Notes: a model not told the origin generated them from the letters alone. A stretch of DNA of 64,000 bases from Brevibacillus agri (GCF_004117055.1 NZ_CP026363.1:4751001-4815000), one strand, 5' to 3'; counted from the stretch's first letter, positions 37,455 through 46,414 are shown. Program-made: numbers and translations.

Positions 37455-37760
37455 TTACCCAAGGACTGCCGAATAGCGGCCATGCAATTCTTGCACCGCG
37501 ACTGCGATGTCTGCCTGCGCTTCTCTTCCTTTGTCCGTCTGCCAGATCAAGACGTGCTTTCCTTCTATCTTCCGCTCCAACTGTCCTTTTTGCACCATCT
37601 TGTCAACCAACCGCGTGATCGTCGACGGCGTCATATGCAGCAGCTGCGACAGTTCCGTTGGCGTGACCTCTCTTTTTCGTTCACAGCCATCAACAAAGTG
37701 GCGTACGTCGGCGAAAAGGAGCGTTCTGCTTTTCCTTTTTCCTCATGACGGACCATGCCA
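37455..37760 (-). pseudogene. MarR-family regulator, frameshifted and 5'-truncated
   Basis: The minus strand encodes TPTELSQLLHMTPSTITRL then VDKMVQKGQLERKIEGKHVL, a clear MarR winged helix. The preceding segment YATLLMAVNEKE is in another frame, so an indel lies near 37675 in GAAAAAGAGAGG. The N-terminal helix is missing. It follows the oxidoreductase remnant in the same direction, a common pairing of a quinone or electrophile sensor with its target. Confidence 0.8.
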
Positions 37761-37800
37761 GAAAGCAGCTGGAGCTGTTATTTCCCAGTCAATCGGATGG

Positions 37801-38298
37801 TTAGCGCACGCCTTCGGTGGCCAGAGCAGGATTCAGGGCATGCTTGACGTATTCTTCGGCGCTGTGCTTGATCTGTTCCTCCGACGCCTGCATCATACCG
37901 TGGAATCTGAACGGCGCAAGGTACTTCATTCCCGTCAAATTCGCCATCGCTTGCAGCGGCGTCGTCAGCTCGGCGATCGTGAAATAGTTGTGAGGAGATT
38001 AAGTACGCGATTCGCTGCCTTAACATGCGGCGTCGTCAGCTCGGCGATCGTGAAATAGTTGTAGCCATCCCGCTCGTAGGCTTGCTCCGGTCCTCCGACG
38101 GAAATCGCCAGCAAAAATTCCTTGTTGTGCAGCTTGTTTCCTTCGGAGCCGTACGCCCAGCCATACGTCAAGACAACATCCTGCCACTGCTTCAACAGCG
38201 CAGGCGTCCGCTTCCTGCTTCATTCTTTCTACCCACGCTTTATTTACGCGCGATTCGTTTAAATGGGGGTGAGCCACAATGACTAATGTTTTCACCAC
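37801..38298 (-). pseudogene. NAD(P)H oxidoreductase (KefF/YwrO-like), multiply broken
   Basis: The N-terminus KTLVIVAHPHLNESRVNKAW is followed, after an internal deletion of roughly 45 codons, by LKQWQDVVLTYGWAYGSEGN and AISVGGPEQAYERDGYNYFT. The next part is duplicated: about 30 bases ending in GATCGTGAAATAGTTGT occur twice (around 37970 and 38040) with an unrelated insert between them. The true C-terminus (MANLTGMKYLAPFRFHGMM) lies beyond. An IS4-family element is inserted at the start codon. The intact enzyme would be a flavoprotein reducing quinones. Confidence 0.85.
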
Positions 38299-39251
38299 TA
38301 GCGTTGCATTAATCTTTTCAAATCATTCAATATCCTCGTAATGCAGAAGTACCAATGGGCAACCTTCCGAAAAACCAAGGCGGGAATCAAGATTCATCTT
38401 CGTCTCGTATTTGCCAATCAGGAGGATGTGTATCCTGATAAGATTTCCCTTACGTATGCCAAGTCTAATGACCGCACGCAAATGGAATCGCTGATTGACG
38501 AGATCGGAGCCATGTACGTCTTTGATCGAGAATACGTGGATTACGAAAAGTTTGATGAATACACGGACAAAGACATCTTTTTCGCTTCACGTCTGAAAGA
38601 TAACGCGGAAATTCGCCATCTCTATACTTTCAAAATACCACCAGAAAGCTCTGTTTTATCGGATTCCATGATCTTGCTTGGAACGCCACAAAAACGGGTG
38701 GATAACGTGTTGCGACTGATTGAGACGCTGGATTCGAAAGGAAATCGTATTCGAATCATTACGAATCGCTTCGACTGGGAAGCAGATGAACTCAGTGACA
38801 TCTATCGTTGGCGCTGGCAAATAGAACTGTTTTTCAAGTGGATGAAACAGCATGTAAAGATCAAGAACTTCTATGGCACGAGTGACAATGCTGTAAGAAA
38901 TCAAGTCTTTCTCGCTCTCATTGCCTACTGCTTGTTGCTCCTAGTCAAACTGGGAAAAAACGGTCCGCACAGTCTGTTGCAAATCAGTAGATGGCTGAAA
39001 GTTTTTCTCTGGCAAACGTTCGAGCAATGGTTTGGACGAATGAATTACCAATCCAGACGAACATCAAGAGGGCGACAGAAAAGGAAGTGGATGTTGTTTG
39101 TTGTTGTCACCGCTGGAGTAAATGTATAAAACTACCAAATGGATAGTGGCTACCTTTTGGTTGGTTGCTGCCCTTTTTGATTACGAAGCTGAAAAATTAC
39201 ATTCAGAATAATCAGTCAATAATCCGATTCATCTTTTATGCAACGCTAGTG
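38296..39251 (+). mobile_element. Internally deleted IS4-family element
   Basis: The 956-bp element has the same ends as the full element at 57481-58924: CACTAGCGTTGCAT at the left and ATGCAACGCTAGTG at the right. TGTTTTCAC before and GGTTTTCAC after are likely target duplications (8 of 9 bases equal). About 490 bp are missing, including the transposase N-terminus. It sits exactly at the start codon of the oxidoreductase remnant. Confidence 0.88.
38341..39129 (+). pseudogene. IS4-family transposase, N-terminally truncated
   Basis: The 262-residue frame matches the C-terminal two thirds of the intact transposase at 57641-58786. It keeps IYRWRWQIELFFKWMKQ with the Y-R-E-K motif, but lacks the region upstream of QKYQWATFR. 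Small changes at the C-terminus extend it. It cannot be active without the missing first catalytic Asp region, but its ends may be moved by the intact copy. Confidence 0.88.
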
Positions 39252-39286
39252 GGTTTTCACAGAATATGCTCCTTTGTTCACATATT

Positions 39287-39302
39287 GTTTGTACATACAA
39301 AC
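39287..39302. promoter_or_regulatory. Candidate MarR-family operator
   Basis: GTTTGTA and TACAAAC flank CA. The palindrome lies upstream of the oxidoreductase start and would be the natural target of the neighbouring broken MarR regulator. Confidence 0.6.
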
Positions 39303-39401
39303 TACATTACTATCTTTTTGACGCCAACTAACAAACTGTAAGTCCAATCCGCCTTTCCGTGCTCCAGACGCTATCTCCTCCGTGCGTTCTCGAAAAGGGA
39401 A

Positions 39402-39441
39402 AAGCCAACTCCATCCCTCACCAGGATGAAATCGGCTCTCC
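39402..39441 (-). terminator. Terminator of yhbH
   Basis: On the minus strand GCCGATTTCATC pairs with GATGGAGTTGGC (one or two wobble pairs), followed by TTTT. A degenerate copy is recognisable near 31320-31365. Confidence 0.75.
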
Positions 39442-39474
39442 CTTGGTTCCTTCCCTTTTTCCCTGACGCGCCCC

Positions 39475-40632
39475 TCACGTTACTGCTTCTTTTTTCCCAA
39501 AAAACGTCCGAAGCGCCTTGTAAACCTCGCCCTTTTCCCGAATCACGCAATGCAGGAACTTGGGCTCCTTGATGTGGCGATACGCTGACATGAGTGTTGA
39601 GTGCCTGTTATACTGGTTGACCTCTCCATAACCGAACATGTTGCATCTCTCCATGAGCTCTTTGACCAGCTTCACGCAGCGCTCGTTGTCGGATGTCAGG
39701 TTGTCGCCGTCGGAAAAGTGGAACGGGTAAATGTTGTACTGGGACGGCGGATAGCGGCTGTCGATGATCTCCAGCGCTTTTCTGTAGGCGGAGGAACAAA
39801 TCGTCCCCCCGCTCTCGCCTTTCGAGAAAAAGGTGTCCTCCGTCACTTCCTTCGCATCTGTATGGTGCGCGATGAAGACGATTTCTACTTTTTCGTACTT
39901 CGTGCGCAGGAAACGAACCATCCAGAAGAAAAAGCTGCGGGCGATGTACTTTTCGAAGACGCCCATACTGCCTGAAGTATCCATCATGGCAATAATGACT
40001 GCGTTGGAATGCGGCTTGATGATTTCCTCCCACGTCTTGAAACGCAGGTCGTCTTCCGTGATGCCCAGCTCCAGGTCACTGTAGCCGGCAAGGGCGTTGC
40101 GGCGGATCGCGGCGATCAAGGTCCGCTTTTTGTCGATGTTGCCCATCAGCCCTTTTTTGCGGACATCGTTGAAGCGCGTCTCCTCAATGACAATCTGGTC
40201 CTCGTCCTTGCGCTGCAAGTTCGGCAGCTCCAGCTCGGCGAACAGCATCTCCTGCAATTCCTCGACGCTGATTTCCGCCTCGTAGTAATCCACCCCCGGC
40301 TGATCGCCGGCGCCCTGGCCTTTGCCCGGCCCTTGCGCCTGATCGCCGTCCTTGGCGATGACATCTCCTACCTTGCTGTTTCCTTTGCCTTGACCTCCGT
40401 GCTTTCCCTTTTGGAAGTTAAAACGCAATCGGTATTCATCCAGGGAGCGAATGGGGATCTTGATAACTTCCCGACCGTTTGACATGATGATATTTTCTTC
40501 GCTGACGAGATCGGGCAGGTTTTTTTTGATCGCTTCTTTCACTTTTTCCTGGTGTCGATTTTGGTCCTGGTACCCTTTGCGGTGCAGCGACCAGTCTTCC
40601 CGGGAGACAATGAACGATGGTGCATCTTCCAT
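39475..40632 (-). CDS. yhbH: YhbH sporulation protein (VWA-like domain)
   Basis: The protein of about 385 residues belongs to the YhbH/YeaH family, expressed with PrkA during sporulation or stationary phase. The C-terminal half is a von Willebrand A-like domain with an intact metal-site motif (MMDTSGSMG) and [14 protein letters not shown] Gly/Gln-rich linker ([13 protein letters not shown]) separates it from the N-terminus. The start at 40632 ([13 protein letters not shown]) follows AGGAGG. It is directly downstream of prkA in the same direction. Its last codons are the parent of the fossil at 31320-31435. Confidence 0.95.
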   Translation of the reverse strand: MEDAPSFIVSREDWSLHRKGYQDQNRHQEKVKEAIKKNLPDLVSEENIIMSNGREVIKIPIRSLDEYRLRFNFQKGKHGGQGKGNSKVGDVIAKDGDQAQGPGKGQGAGDQPGVDYYEAEISVEELQEMLFAELELPNLQRKDEDQIVIEETRFNDVRKKGLMGNIDKKRTLIAAIRRNALAGYSDLELGITEDDLRFKTWEEIIKPHSNAVIIAMMDTSGSMGVFEKYIARSFFFWMVRFLRTKYEKVEIVFIAHHTDAKEVTEDTFFSKGESGGTICSSAYRKALEIIDSRYPPSQYNIYPFHFSDGDNLTSDNERCVKLVKELMERCNMFGYGEVNQYNRHSTLMSAYRHIKEPKFLHCVIREKGEVYKALRTFFGKKEAVT

Positions 40633-40728
40633 GGCGTCTCCTCCTAGCAACTGGCGCAATCTGCGCCGAATATGATGTGCGGGATAAAGCGTAGGTGCGT
40701 TTTTGTCAGGGCTGTGCGAACCGCTTTT

Positions 40729-42627
40729 TTACCTGTTCAGCAAGCTTCCCACGTAACGGAGCAGCTCGTTGGCGCAAACCGGGCAATAGTTGTGCTCTTC
40801 GATGAGGCGCTTTGTCACCTCGTTGATTTTTTTCAACTGATGCTCATCCGGCGTTTTGTTCGAGGTCGTGATCTTGACGACGTCCTTGAGGTCGGCGAAC
40901 AGCTTTTTCTCAATCGCTTCCCGCAGGCGGTCGTGCGTGCTGTAGTCAAAACGCTTCCCTTTGCGCGCGTAGGCCGAGATGCGGATGAGGATTTCTTCGC
41001 GGAATGCCCGCTTGGCGTTTTCCGAAATGCCGATCTGCTCCTCGATGGAACGCATCAGGCGCTCATCTGGATCCATCTCCTCGCCGGTGACGGGGTCGCG
41101 GATTTTATTCATGTTGCAATACGCTTCGACGTTGTCGAGATAGTTATCCATGAGCGTTTTCGCAGACTCTTCGTAGCTGTAGACAAACGCTTTTTGCACT
41201 TCTTTTTTCGCCAGCTCGTCGTATTCCTTGCGGGCGCTGGAGATGAAGTTCATGTAGCGCTCCCGCTGCTCCTTCGTAATCGACGGATGCTGGTCGAAGC
41301 CTTCCTTCAGCGCGCGGAGAATGTCCAGCGCATTGATGCACTCGGTGTCGCGGCGAATCAACGCGCTGGAGATGCGGTTGATGACGTAGCGCGGGTCAAT
41401 CCCGGCCATGCCCTCATCGGCATGCTCGTTGCGCAGCTCTTCCAGATCGGCACCCTTGAACCCTTCCACCGATTCGCCATCGTACAGACGCATTTTCTTG
41501 AGCAAATCGGCTCCTTGCTTTTTCGATTCCTTCAAACGAGTAAGAATAGAGAAAATGGCGGCTGACCGCAGGGCATGCGGGGCAATGTGCACATGTCCGA
41601 GATCGGATTGTTTGATTAATTTCGCATAAATTTTTTCCTCGTCGCTGACGCGCAAGTTATACGGCATCGGCATGACGATAATCCTAGACTGCAACGCTTC
41701 GTTTTTCCTGTTGGCAATGAAGGCTTTGTACTCGGATTCGTTCGTGTGAGCCACAATCAGCTCATCCGCGGAGATCAGGGCAAAACGGCCCGCCTTGAAG
41801 TTTCCTTCCTGCGTCAGTGACAGCAGGTGCCAGAGGAATTTCTCGTCGCACTTCAGCATTTCCTGGAACTCCATCAAGCCACGGTTTGCTTTGTTCAGTT
41901 CCCCGTCAAAACGATAGGCGCGGGGATCGGACTCGGAACCGTACTTGGTAATCGTAGAAAAGTCGATGCTGCCAGTCAAATCGGCAATGTCCTGCGACTT
42001 GGGATCAGAGGGGCTGAATGTACCAATCCCGACACGGTTCGCTTCGGAGAAAAGAATGCGGCAAACCGGGAAGTCTTCGATGCGTCCGCCGTATTCCGTC
42101 TCCAATCTCATGCGGTTGTAAGGAGTAAGCTCTCCCTCGATTTTGATGCCCAGCTCTTCCTCAATTTCCGGACGCAGCTCATGCGGGATCAGATGCAACG
42201 GCTCTTCCTGCATCGGGCAGCCTTCGAGCGCGTAGACGGCGCCTTCGTCCGTGCGGGAATACTCCTCCAGTCCTCGTTTGAGCATGGTAACGAGTGTGGA
42301 TTTACCGCCGCTGACCGGACCCATCAAGAGCAAAATGCGTTTGCGGACGTCCAGACGACGTGCTGCTGAGTGAAAATACTCCTCAACCAGACGTTCAATG
42401 GAACGATCCAGCCCGAAAATTTCCCGGCTGAAAAATTGATACGAGCGTGTGCCATCCTCGCTTTCCTCGACACCGGCACTTTTAATCATGTTGTAGACGC
42501 GTGAATGAGCCGTCTGGGCAATTTGCGGATTTTTGCGAACAAGCTGCAAGTACTCGGCGAAAGTCCCTCTCCACATCAGGTTTTCTTCTCGGGCCCGGTG
42601 CTCAGCGATTCGTTTTAAAATGTCCAT
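40729..42627 (-). CDS. prkA: PrkA serine protein kinase / AAA protein
   Basis: The protein of about 632 residues has a PrkA AAA domain with Walker A GPVSGGKST near residue 110, and the C-terminal PrkA domain (FVYSYEESAKTLMDNYLDNVEAYC). It acts in sporulation and stationary-phase regulation in Bacillus, where kinase and protease activities have both been reported for the family. The ATG at 42627 has GGAGGAG at ideal spacing; a GTG at 42636 overlaps that site. It forms an operon with yhbH. Confidence 0.96.
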   Translation of the reverse strand: MDILKRIAEHRAREENLMWRGTFAEYLQLVRKNPQIAQTAHSRVYNMIKSAGVEESEDGTRSYQFFSREIFGLDRSIERLVEEYFHSAARRLDVRKRILLLMGPVSGGKSTLVTMLKRGLEEYSRTDEGAVYALEGCPMQEEPLHLIPHELRPEIEEELGIKIEGELTPYNRMRLETEYGGRIEDFPVCRILFSEANRVGIGTFSPSDPKSQDIADLTGSIDFSTITKYGSESDPRAYRFDGELNKANRGLMEFQEMLKCDEKFLWHLLSLTQEGNFKAGRFALISADELIVAHTNESEYKAFIANRKNEALQSRIIVMPMPYNLRVSDEEKIYAKLIKQSDLGHVHIAPHALRSAAIFSILTRLKESKKQGADLLKKMRLYDGESVEGFKGADLEELRNEHADEGMAGIDPRYVINRISSALIRRDTECINALDILRALKEGFDQHPSITKEQRERYMNFISSARKEYDELAKKEVQKAFVYSYEESAKTLMDNYLDNVEAYCNMNKIRDPVTGEEMDPDERLMRSIEEQIGISENAKRAFREEILIRISAYARKGKRFDYSTHDRLREAIEKKLFADLKDVVKITTSNKTPDEHQLKKINEVTKRLIEEHNYCPVCANELLRYVGSLLNR

Positions 42628-42994
42628 GTTCGACACTCCTCCCTCATAAGCCCCTCTCTCTTCCCTAACGACAATGTACTCTCATGTATATGTCTGCCTG
42701 CGGTCACGCATTCGCGTGGAACCCGTTTTCTTCGGTTGCCAACAGGCTCTTCAAGCCTTTACATATGTGTATGCGAGACATGAGCACAAGTTTCAGCAAT
42801 CTTGCCACAAAAATCATGACGAGTGGCAAATTTTCTTTTCGCGGCAGGGAATATTACGGAAATGTAAGGTTTTGTTGATTGCTTTGTAAGCTAAAGCAAT
42901 GGTTTGTAAGCCGATCCGTCGCGTACAATTAACTCATCCATCAGCCATCATTCATGCGCAGTTGATTGATCTGCAAACATGGGAGGTCCGAATC
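42628..42994. other. Intergenic region upstream of prkA
   Basis: About 365 bases between divergent genes. No further gene is supported. GGGAGG at 42981 serves the downstream membrane protein. Sporulation-type promoters probably lie here, but I could not assign one with confidence. Confidence 0.4.
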
Positions 42995-43195
42995 ATGAAT
43001 ACGCAAAAAGATCGCATGCAAATCAAGAAAGGTCTGTACTTGACCGGAATCGCCGCATTGATCGTCCTCGCTGTCTTTGTTTACCAGTGGGTGCGCGGCA
43101 TGGAGCTGGATACAGGTGAAATTCTTAGTGTTCCGATCACCTTGGGCGCTTTCCTGAAGCTTTGGAACGATCACCGAAAACTGTCCTTAACATAA
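42995..43195 (+). CDS. Small membrane protein of unknown function (66 aa)
   Basis: The ATG at 42995 follows GGGAGG. The product has a basic N-terminus (NTQKDRMQIKKG), a strong membrane helix (LYLTGIAALIVLAVFVYQWV), then a weaker hydrophobic patch (ILSVPITLGAFLKLW). I do not recognise a family. Confidence 0.7.
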   Translation: MNTQKDRMQIKKGLYLTGIAALIVLAVFVYQWVRGMELDTGEILSVPITLGAFLKLWNDHRKLSLT

Positions 43196-43218
43196 GGAAC
43201 GCACAAGCTTTAATCCGT

Positions 43219-43246
43219 TTGCAAAGTGGGCAGGCTACGCTATAAT
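43219..43246 (+). promoter_or_regulatory. Promoter of a 30-residue membrane peptide gene
   Basis: TTGCAA (43219-43224) and TATAAT (43241-43246) are 16 bases apart, 35 bases before the peptide start codon. Confidence 0.75.
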
Positions 43247-43280
43247 GGGAGTAGTTTGTTTACGAAAGGAGCTGTCCAAC

Positions 43281-43373
43281 ATGGGTACGTTTATCGTAGC
43301 GTTGGTCTTCGCAGCTTTTCTGTTCTTCATCCTGACAGCAGGCTACAACGAGGACAAAACCTGGAATCTGTAG
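43281..43373 (+). CDS. Small membrane peptide (30 aa)
   Basis: The ATG at 43281 follows AAAGGAG and a near-consensus promoter. The product is one membrane helix (GTFIVALVFAAFLFFILTAG) with the tail YNEDKTWNL. Promoter, ribosome site and terminator together make it a credible gene. Function is unknown. Confidence 0.7.
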   Translation: MGTFIVALVFAAFLFFILTAGYNEDKTWNL

Positions 43374-43420
43374 GGACAAGCTAACGGGCAGTTTGCTGGC
43401 ATCAGCACGGCGCTCCCAGG

Positions 43421-43460
43421 AAAAAAAGCAGGCTGCCTGTCACGGCAACCTGCTTTTTTT
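43421..43460 (+). terminator. Terminator after the 30-residue peptide gene
   Basis: GCAGGCTGCC pairs with GGCAACCTGC around six bases, followed by seven T residues. A-rich flanks make it usable in both directions. Confidence 0.85.
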
Positions 43461-43496
43461 CGTTGAAGCTTCGTTCGTTTACGCTTCTTGTCCCTG

Positions 43497-43564
43497 CTAT
43501 TTTTTGTCCGCTTGCTTTTGGGCTTTCGCGGCTTCTTTCGCGGCTTTTTCTGCCTTGCCTTGGT
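43497..43564 (-). pseudogene. C-terminal remnant of a Lys/Ala-rich protein cut by the IS200/IS605 element
   Basis: The minus strand reads GKAEKAAKEAAKAQKQADKK and a stop, an alanine-lysine helical tail. The upstream part is absent because the IS element abuts it. The parent gene cannot be identified. The sequence on the far side of the element does not continue this frame. Confidence 0.5.
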
Positions 43565-43720
43565 TGAGACTCCCACGGCTAAAGCCGCAAGCCTTCCACC
43601 TTGCGGTGTACGGGTGGGATTCTTGAATGACTAAGCGTTCGCAGTCCATTTCTGTTTTGAACAGCCTTCAAGATGAGGGCATCTCATTGCCCCTCCTAAG
43701 ACAGTGCATATAGCATCTTA
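43564..43720 (-). ncRNA. Candidate omega RNA (reRNA) of TnpB at the element right end
   Basis: TnpB enzymes use an RNA from the 3' part of tnpB through the right end, with the guide being the flanking sequence beyond the element. Here the right-end RNA would finish at about GGGAGTCTCAA, and the guide would begin in the flank with CCAAGGCAAGGCAG. The scaffold region shows stem-forming segments (CACCGCAAGGTG and GCGGCTTTAGCCG). The boundaries are inferred from family knowledge. Confidence 0.6.
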
Positions 43721-44794
43721 GGCTGATTGACTGTTACCATCAATCACAGGTGCATATCGAATGTTCATAGCACCGACTAAATCACGATGTTTTTCGAATC
43801 CACATTTGCATTTATACTTACGGTCTTGTGCCTTATTCTTCTCAGAGCATTTAGGGCATGTCTGACTTGTGTATGCAGGATTCACATGCTCAACTCTAAT
43901 ACCAACTAAATTCGCTTTATATTCAATGAACTGAGACAGGCGATAAAATGACCAAGTATGCAGATTCTTTTCGTTTTTACGGCTTGTTCTTGCCGTCTGT
44001 CTAATATTCGCCAGTTGTTCCAAGCGAATGACAGAAATTTTATTGTCTTTTGCAAAATTTACGATAGCACGACTAACCTTATGGTCTTGGTCTTTCATCC
44101 AACGTTGTTCTTTATCTTTTGAACTACGAATCGCATTTACCTTTTTCTTTTTGCCTAATGCTTTGCGTTCAGAACGAAACTTACGCTTCATGTACTTATT
44201 TTGTCTGCCATTCCCAAAGAAACGTACCTTTTCATCATCTGTTACAGCAACGGCAGGAACTTTTAATCCCAAATCAACCCCCATGACTTTTACTCCTGTT
44301 CCTTCCATAGTAGGTATGGTGACAGAAATTTGGGCAATCCATTTATTTGCTTTCTGTGTGATTCGAAGCGTACCTAATTTGTGTTTTAGCAAAGCAAAGT
44401 TACGGTTGTCTTTATCAACTAACAAAGCACGGATAGGTGTTTTAGTTACCTTGCCGTCAATCATAATCGGCATGGAAATGTGCGTGAAATCAAACGAGTA
44501 GTTTTGATTGTTCCAAATGCAGACAGGTTTCTTCAAAACAGGAACAGTAGTGAATTTGCTTTTCTTCGCTTTCTTAAACACACTTTTCGCGTCCTTGATA
44601 GCTTGATTTTTAACGGCACTTGGCAAAGAAGCAGAAATATCCTTACTCGACTTCTTTGTGCTTTTCTTTTCAGCAACCATTTCGGAAACGAGAGCATTGA
44701 TAGTGGAGAGGTACGTTTGACTCATCTCACGCAAAATAGAAGCCTGTTCTTTTGTTGGAAGCAATTTCACTTTGACTGTGATGGTCTGCGACAT
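43718..44794 (-). CDS. tnpB: TnpB RNA-guided nuclease of an IS200/IS605 element
   Basis: The protein of about 358 residues is a TnpB, the ancestor family of Cas12 nucleases. RuvC residues are intact: Asp in VMGVDLGLKVPAVA, Glu in SVIRLEQLANIRQTA and the last Asp in KHRDLVGAMNIRYAP. The zinc finger SQTCPKCSEKN ... YKCKCGFEKH is also complete. The ATG at 44794 follows AAGGGGG; a GTG at 44803 overlaps the tnpA stop region. It is probably active with its right-end RNA, even though its partner transposase is broken. Confidence 0.93.
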   Translation of the reverse strand: MSQTITVKVKLLPTKEQASILREMSQTYLSTINALVSEMVAEKKSTKKSSKDISASLPSAVKNQAIKDAKSVFKKAKKSKFTTVPVLKKPVCIWNNQNYSFDFTHISMPIMIDGKVTKTPIRALLVDKDNRNFALLKHKLGTLRITQKANKWIAQISVTIPTMEGTGVKVMGVDLGLKVPAVAVTDDEKVRFFGNGRQNKYMKRKFRSERKALGKKKKVNAIRSSKDKEQRWMKDQDHKVSRAIVNFAKDNKISVIRLEQLANIRQTARTSRKNEKNLHTWSFYRLSQFIEYKANLVGIRVEHVNPAYTSQTCPKCSEKNKAQDRKYKCKCGFEKHRDLVGAMNIRYAPVIDGNSQSA

Positions 44795-44799
44795 GATTT

Positions 44800-45175
44800 T
44801 CACCCCCTTGTTTTCTGTTGTTCGACATATCGCTTTATCGTTTCACTTGATACATTTCCTGCGGTAGAAACGAAGTATGAGCGTGTCCACAAACTCGGCA
44901 AATGCCGAAGATGTGGAAACCACTCCTTTCATTTTTGCCATCATATCCGCAGGGCTTAATGATGGGAGTGCGTTGAGAAACATATGCGTATGGTCTTTGT
45001 CGCATTCAAGAGCAACAATCACAATTTGCAGTTCCTCACACCCTTCATGTACCAACTCTTTGAAGCGTTGTTCTACATCTGCTTGCAGAAAAATCTTTCT
45101 TCTGTACCGAGGGCAGAACACAAAATGGTAGTTTAATAATGAAAGGGTTGTGCTTGTTCTTCTGTATTCGTTCAT
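44800..45175 (-). pseudogene. tnpA: TnpA Y1 transposase, frameshifted before the catalytic tyrosine
   Basis: The N-terminal 90 residues include the HUH motif (CDKDHTHMFLNALP) and MAKMKGVVST. The frame then runs into a short ending (LRFYRRKCIK). The expected family C-terminus, WTRSYFVSTAGNVSSETIKR and YVEQQKTRG, is encoded in another frame down to a stop at 44800. That part holds the catalytic Tyr, so the encoded protein is incomplete and should be inactive. Confidence 0.85.
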
Positions 45176-45302
45176 ACACCTATCGTATCAGTTTGTTTTA
45201 TATACTACAACAGATGAACAACAAAAAAGAGTGGAATTTTCAAATACTTGAAGTACCACAAACCTTCGATTTATTCGTGGTACTCCGTATTTGACCTCAC
45301 TC

Positions 45303-45461
45303 TCATCCCGCCCCTAAAGGGGGTGCTATCGCACCGTAGCGGGCTTTCTCGTTCGGAAAATCTGTAACGGTCGTATCCGCCGCTTTTTCCTCTGCACTCG
45401 CGACAGAAATTCCGCTGAACAGCAAAGCAGCCATGGCCATAGTCGAAACCATTTTTTTCAC
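45303..45461 (-). CDS. Small secreted protein of unknown function (52 aa)
   Basis: A GTG start at 45461 follows AAGGAGG. The signal peptide KKMVSTMAMAALLFSGISVASA is followed by a mature part of about 28 residues (EEKAADTTVTDFPNEKARYG, then AIAPPLGAG). The stop lies a few bases before the IS200/IS605 left end, so the original C-terminus may have been changed by the insertion. Confidence 0.65.
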   Translation of the reverse strand: MKKMVSTMAMAALLFSGISVASAEEKAADTTVTDFPNEKARYGAIAPPLGAG

Positions 45462-45540
45462 GTTGGTTCCTCCTTCTTGTGTACGAAGCGTGATTGCTAC
45501 GTAAACAAGCCTGCCGCACGACTTTGGGAAAAGTATGTGA

Positions 45541-45583
45541 AAAAGCAGGCTGCCCCGCTTTTGCGGCAAACAGCCTGCTTGCT
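45541..45583. terminator. Bidirectional terminator between HAD gene and small secreted protein
   Basis: AAGCAGGCTG (45543-45552) pairs with CAGCCTGCTT (45571-45580). It lies just past the HAD gene stop codon. Confidence 0.75.
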
Positions 45584-45611
45584 CGTTGCCGGCGACGACA
45601 GCCAGCGCAAT

Positions 45612-46340
45612 TTATGCTTTGGCAAACACGCCTGTCCGCTCCGTAATCGCCTGATACAATTCCTCCAACGAGCCTCGCTGATCGACCGGATACTGCGGCT
45701 CGCCGCGGTCTTCCAGCCAGTTCGTGACGAGGTACGTCTTCATCCCCAGCTTCGACGCGACCATGTCTTCCTGCATGTGGTTGCCGATCATGATGCAGTC
45801 GGTCGGCTCCACGCCGAGCTTTTGGCAAATTTCCGCGAAATAGCCGGGATTCGGCTTCGTATAATGCGACTCCTCATAGACGGTCACCAGTTCGAAATCG
45901 TCCGCGCTCATGCCGATCCAGGCGAGCCGATGGAAAATCGCATCGCGCGGAAAGACCGGATTGGTGGCGACCGCGACCCGATAGCCTTGCGCCTTGGCCG
46001 CATCCACAATTTTTTTGCCCCACGGCGAAGGATAGGTCAGATGGGACAGCGTCGGGAACACATCGCGGTAAAAGGAATCGAACAGCGGCCACACCTCTTC
46101 GCGATCCCATTCGCTGTGCGCGGTAAAATATTCGATGAACACCTGTTCATTCGTCTTCTCCGGCTCCTGGCTCATAATCATCGCCTTGGTTGCGTCCCAA
46201 ATCAGCTTCAGGAGCTTTTCCGTATCGTACTTGTCGCCAACATGGCGGCCTACCTCGACCAAATAGCTTTTGACAAAAGGCTCGGTCTGCATTTCCAGGA
46301 GCGTTCCGTCCAGATCAAACAGGATCGTGTTCACAGTCAT
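45612..46340 (-). CDS. HAD-superfamily hydrolase
   Basis: The 242-residue phosphatase-like protein has HAD motif I FDLDGTLLEM at the N-terminus, motif II VAVATNPVFP, the motif III Lys in YTKPNPGYF, and motif IV MIGNHMQEDMVAS. A helical cap follows motif I. The substrate is unknown; the family removes phosphate from small molecules. A GGGAGAG ribosome site precedes the start. Confidence 0.92.
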   Translation of the reverse strand: MTVNTILFDLDGTLLEMQTEPFVKSYLVEVGRHVGDKYDTEKLLKLIWDATKAMIMSQEPEKTNEQVFIEYFTAHSEWDREEVWPLFDSFYRDVFPTLSHLTYPSPWGKKIVDAAKAQGYRVAVATNPVFPRDAIFHRLAWIGMSADDFELVTVYEESHYTKPNPGYFAEICQKLGVEPTDCIMIGNHMQEDMVASKLGMKTYLVTNWLEDRGEPQYPVDQRGSLEELYQAITERTGVFAKA

Positions 46341-46414
46341 TTGCGTTCTCTCCCTTTTTCATCGACGCCCTGCTTGTTGTTGCTGCTGTAAGCGAAGGCG
46401 TTTGTCATCGTGCC

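Larger units (their letters stand above)
39252..39474. other. Original promoter region of the oxidoreductase, plus yhbH terminator
   Basis: On the minus strand AAAGGAGCATATTCTGTGAAAAC is split by the element: the ribosome site AAAGGAG and start codon lie here, the coding part on the other side at 38295. GTTTGTA-CA-TACAAAC at 39287-39302 is a perfect 7-bp palindrome and a likely MarR operator. The yhbH terminator lies at 39402-39441. Confidence 0.7.
43564..45296 (-). mobile_element. IS200/IS605-family element with tnpB and broken tnpA
   Basis: The left end near 45233-45296 has a subterminal hairpin on the minus strand (TCAAATAC...AGTACCAC with GTGGTACT...GTATTTGA). The right end near 43564 has the compact hairpins typical of the family (GCGGCTTTAGCCGTGGGAGT). 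Both genes read toward the right end. Exact ends are approximate because this family leaves no target duplication. Confidence 0.85.

Noticed and set aside
43497..45461. One gene split by the IS200/IS605 element (small secreted protein plus Lys/Ala-rich tail)
   Set aside because: The secreted protein frame reaches its own stop before the element, so the two sides do not form one frame.
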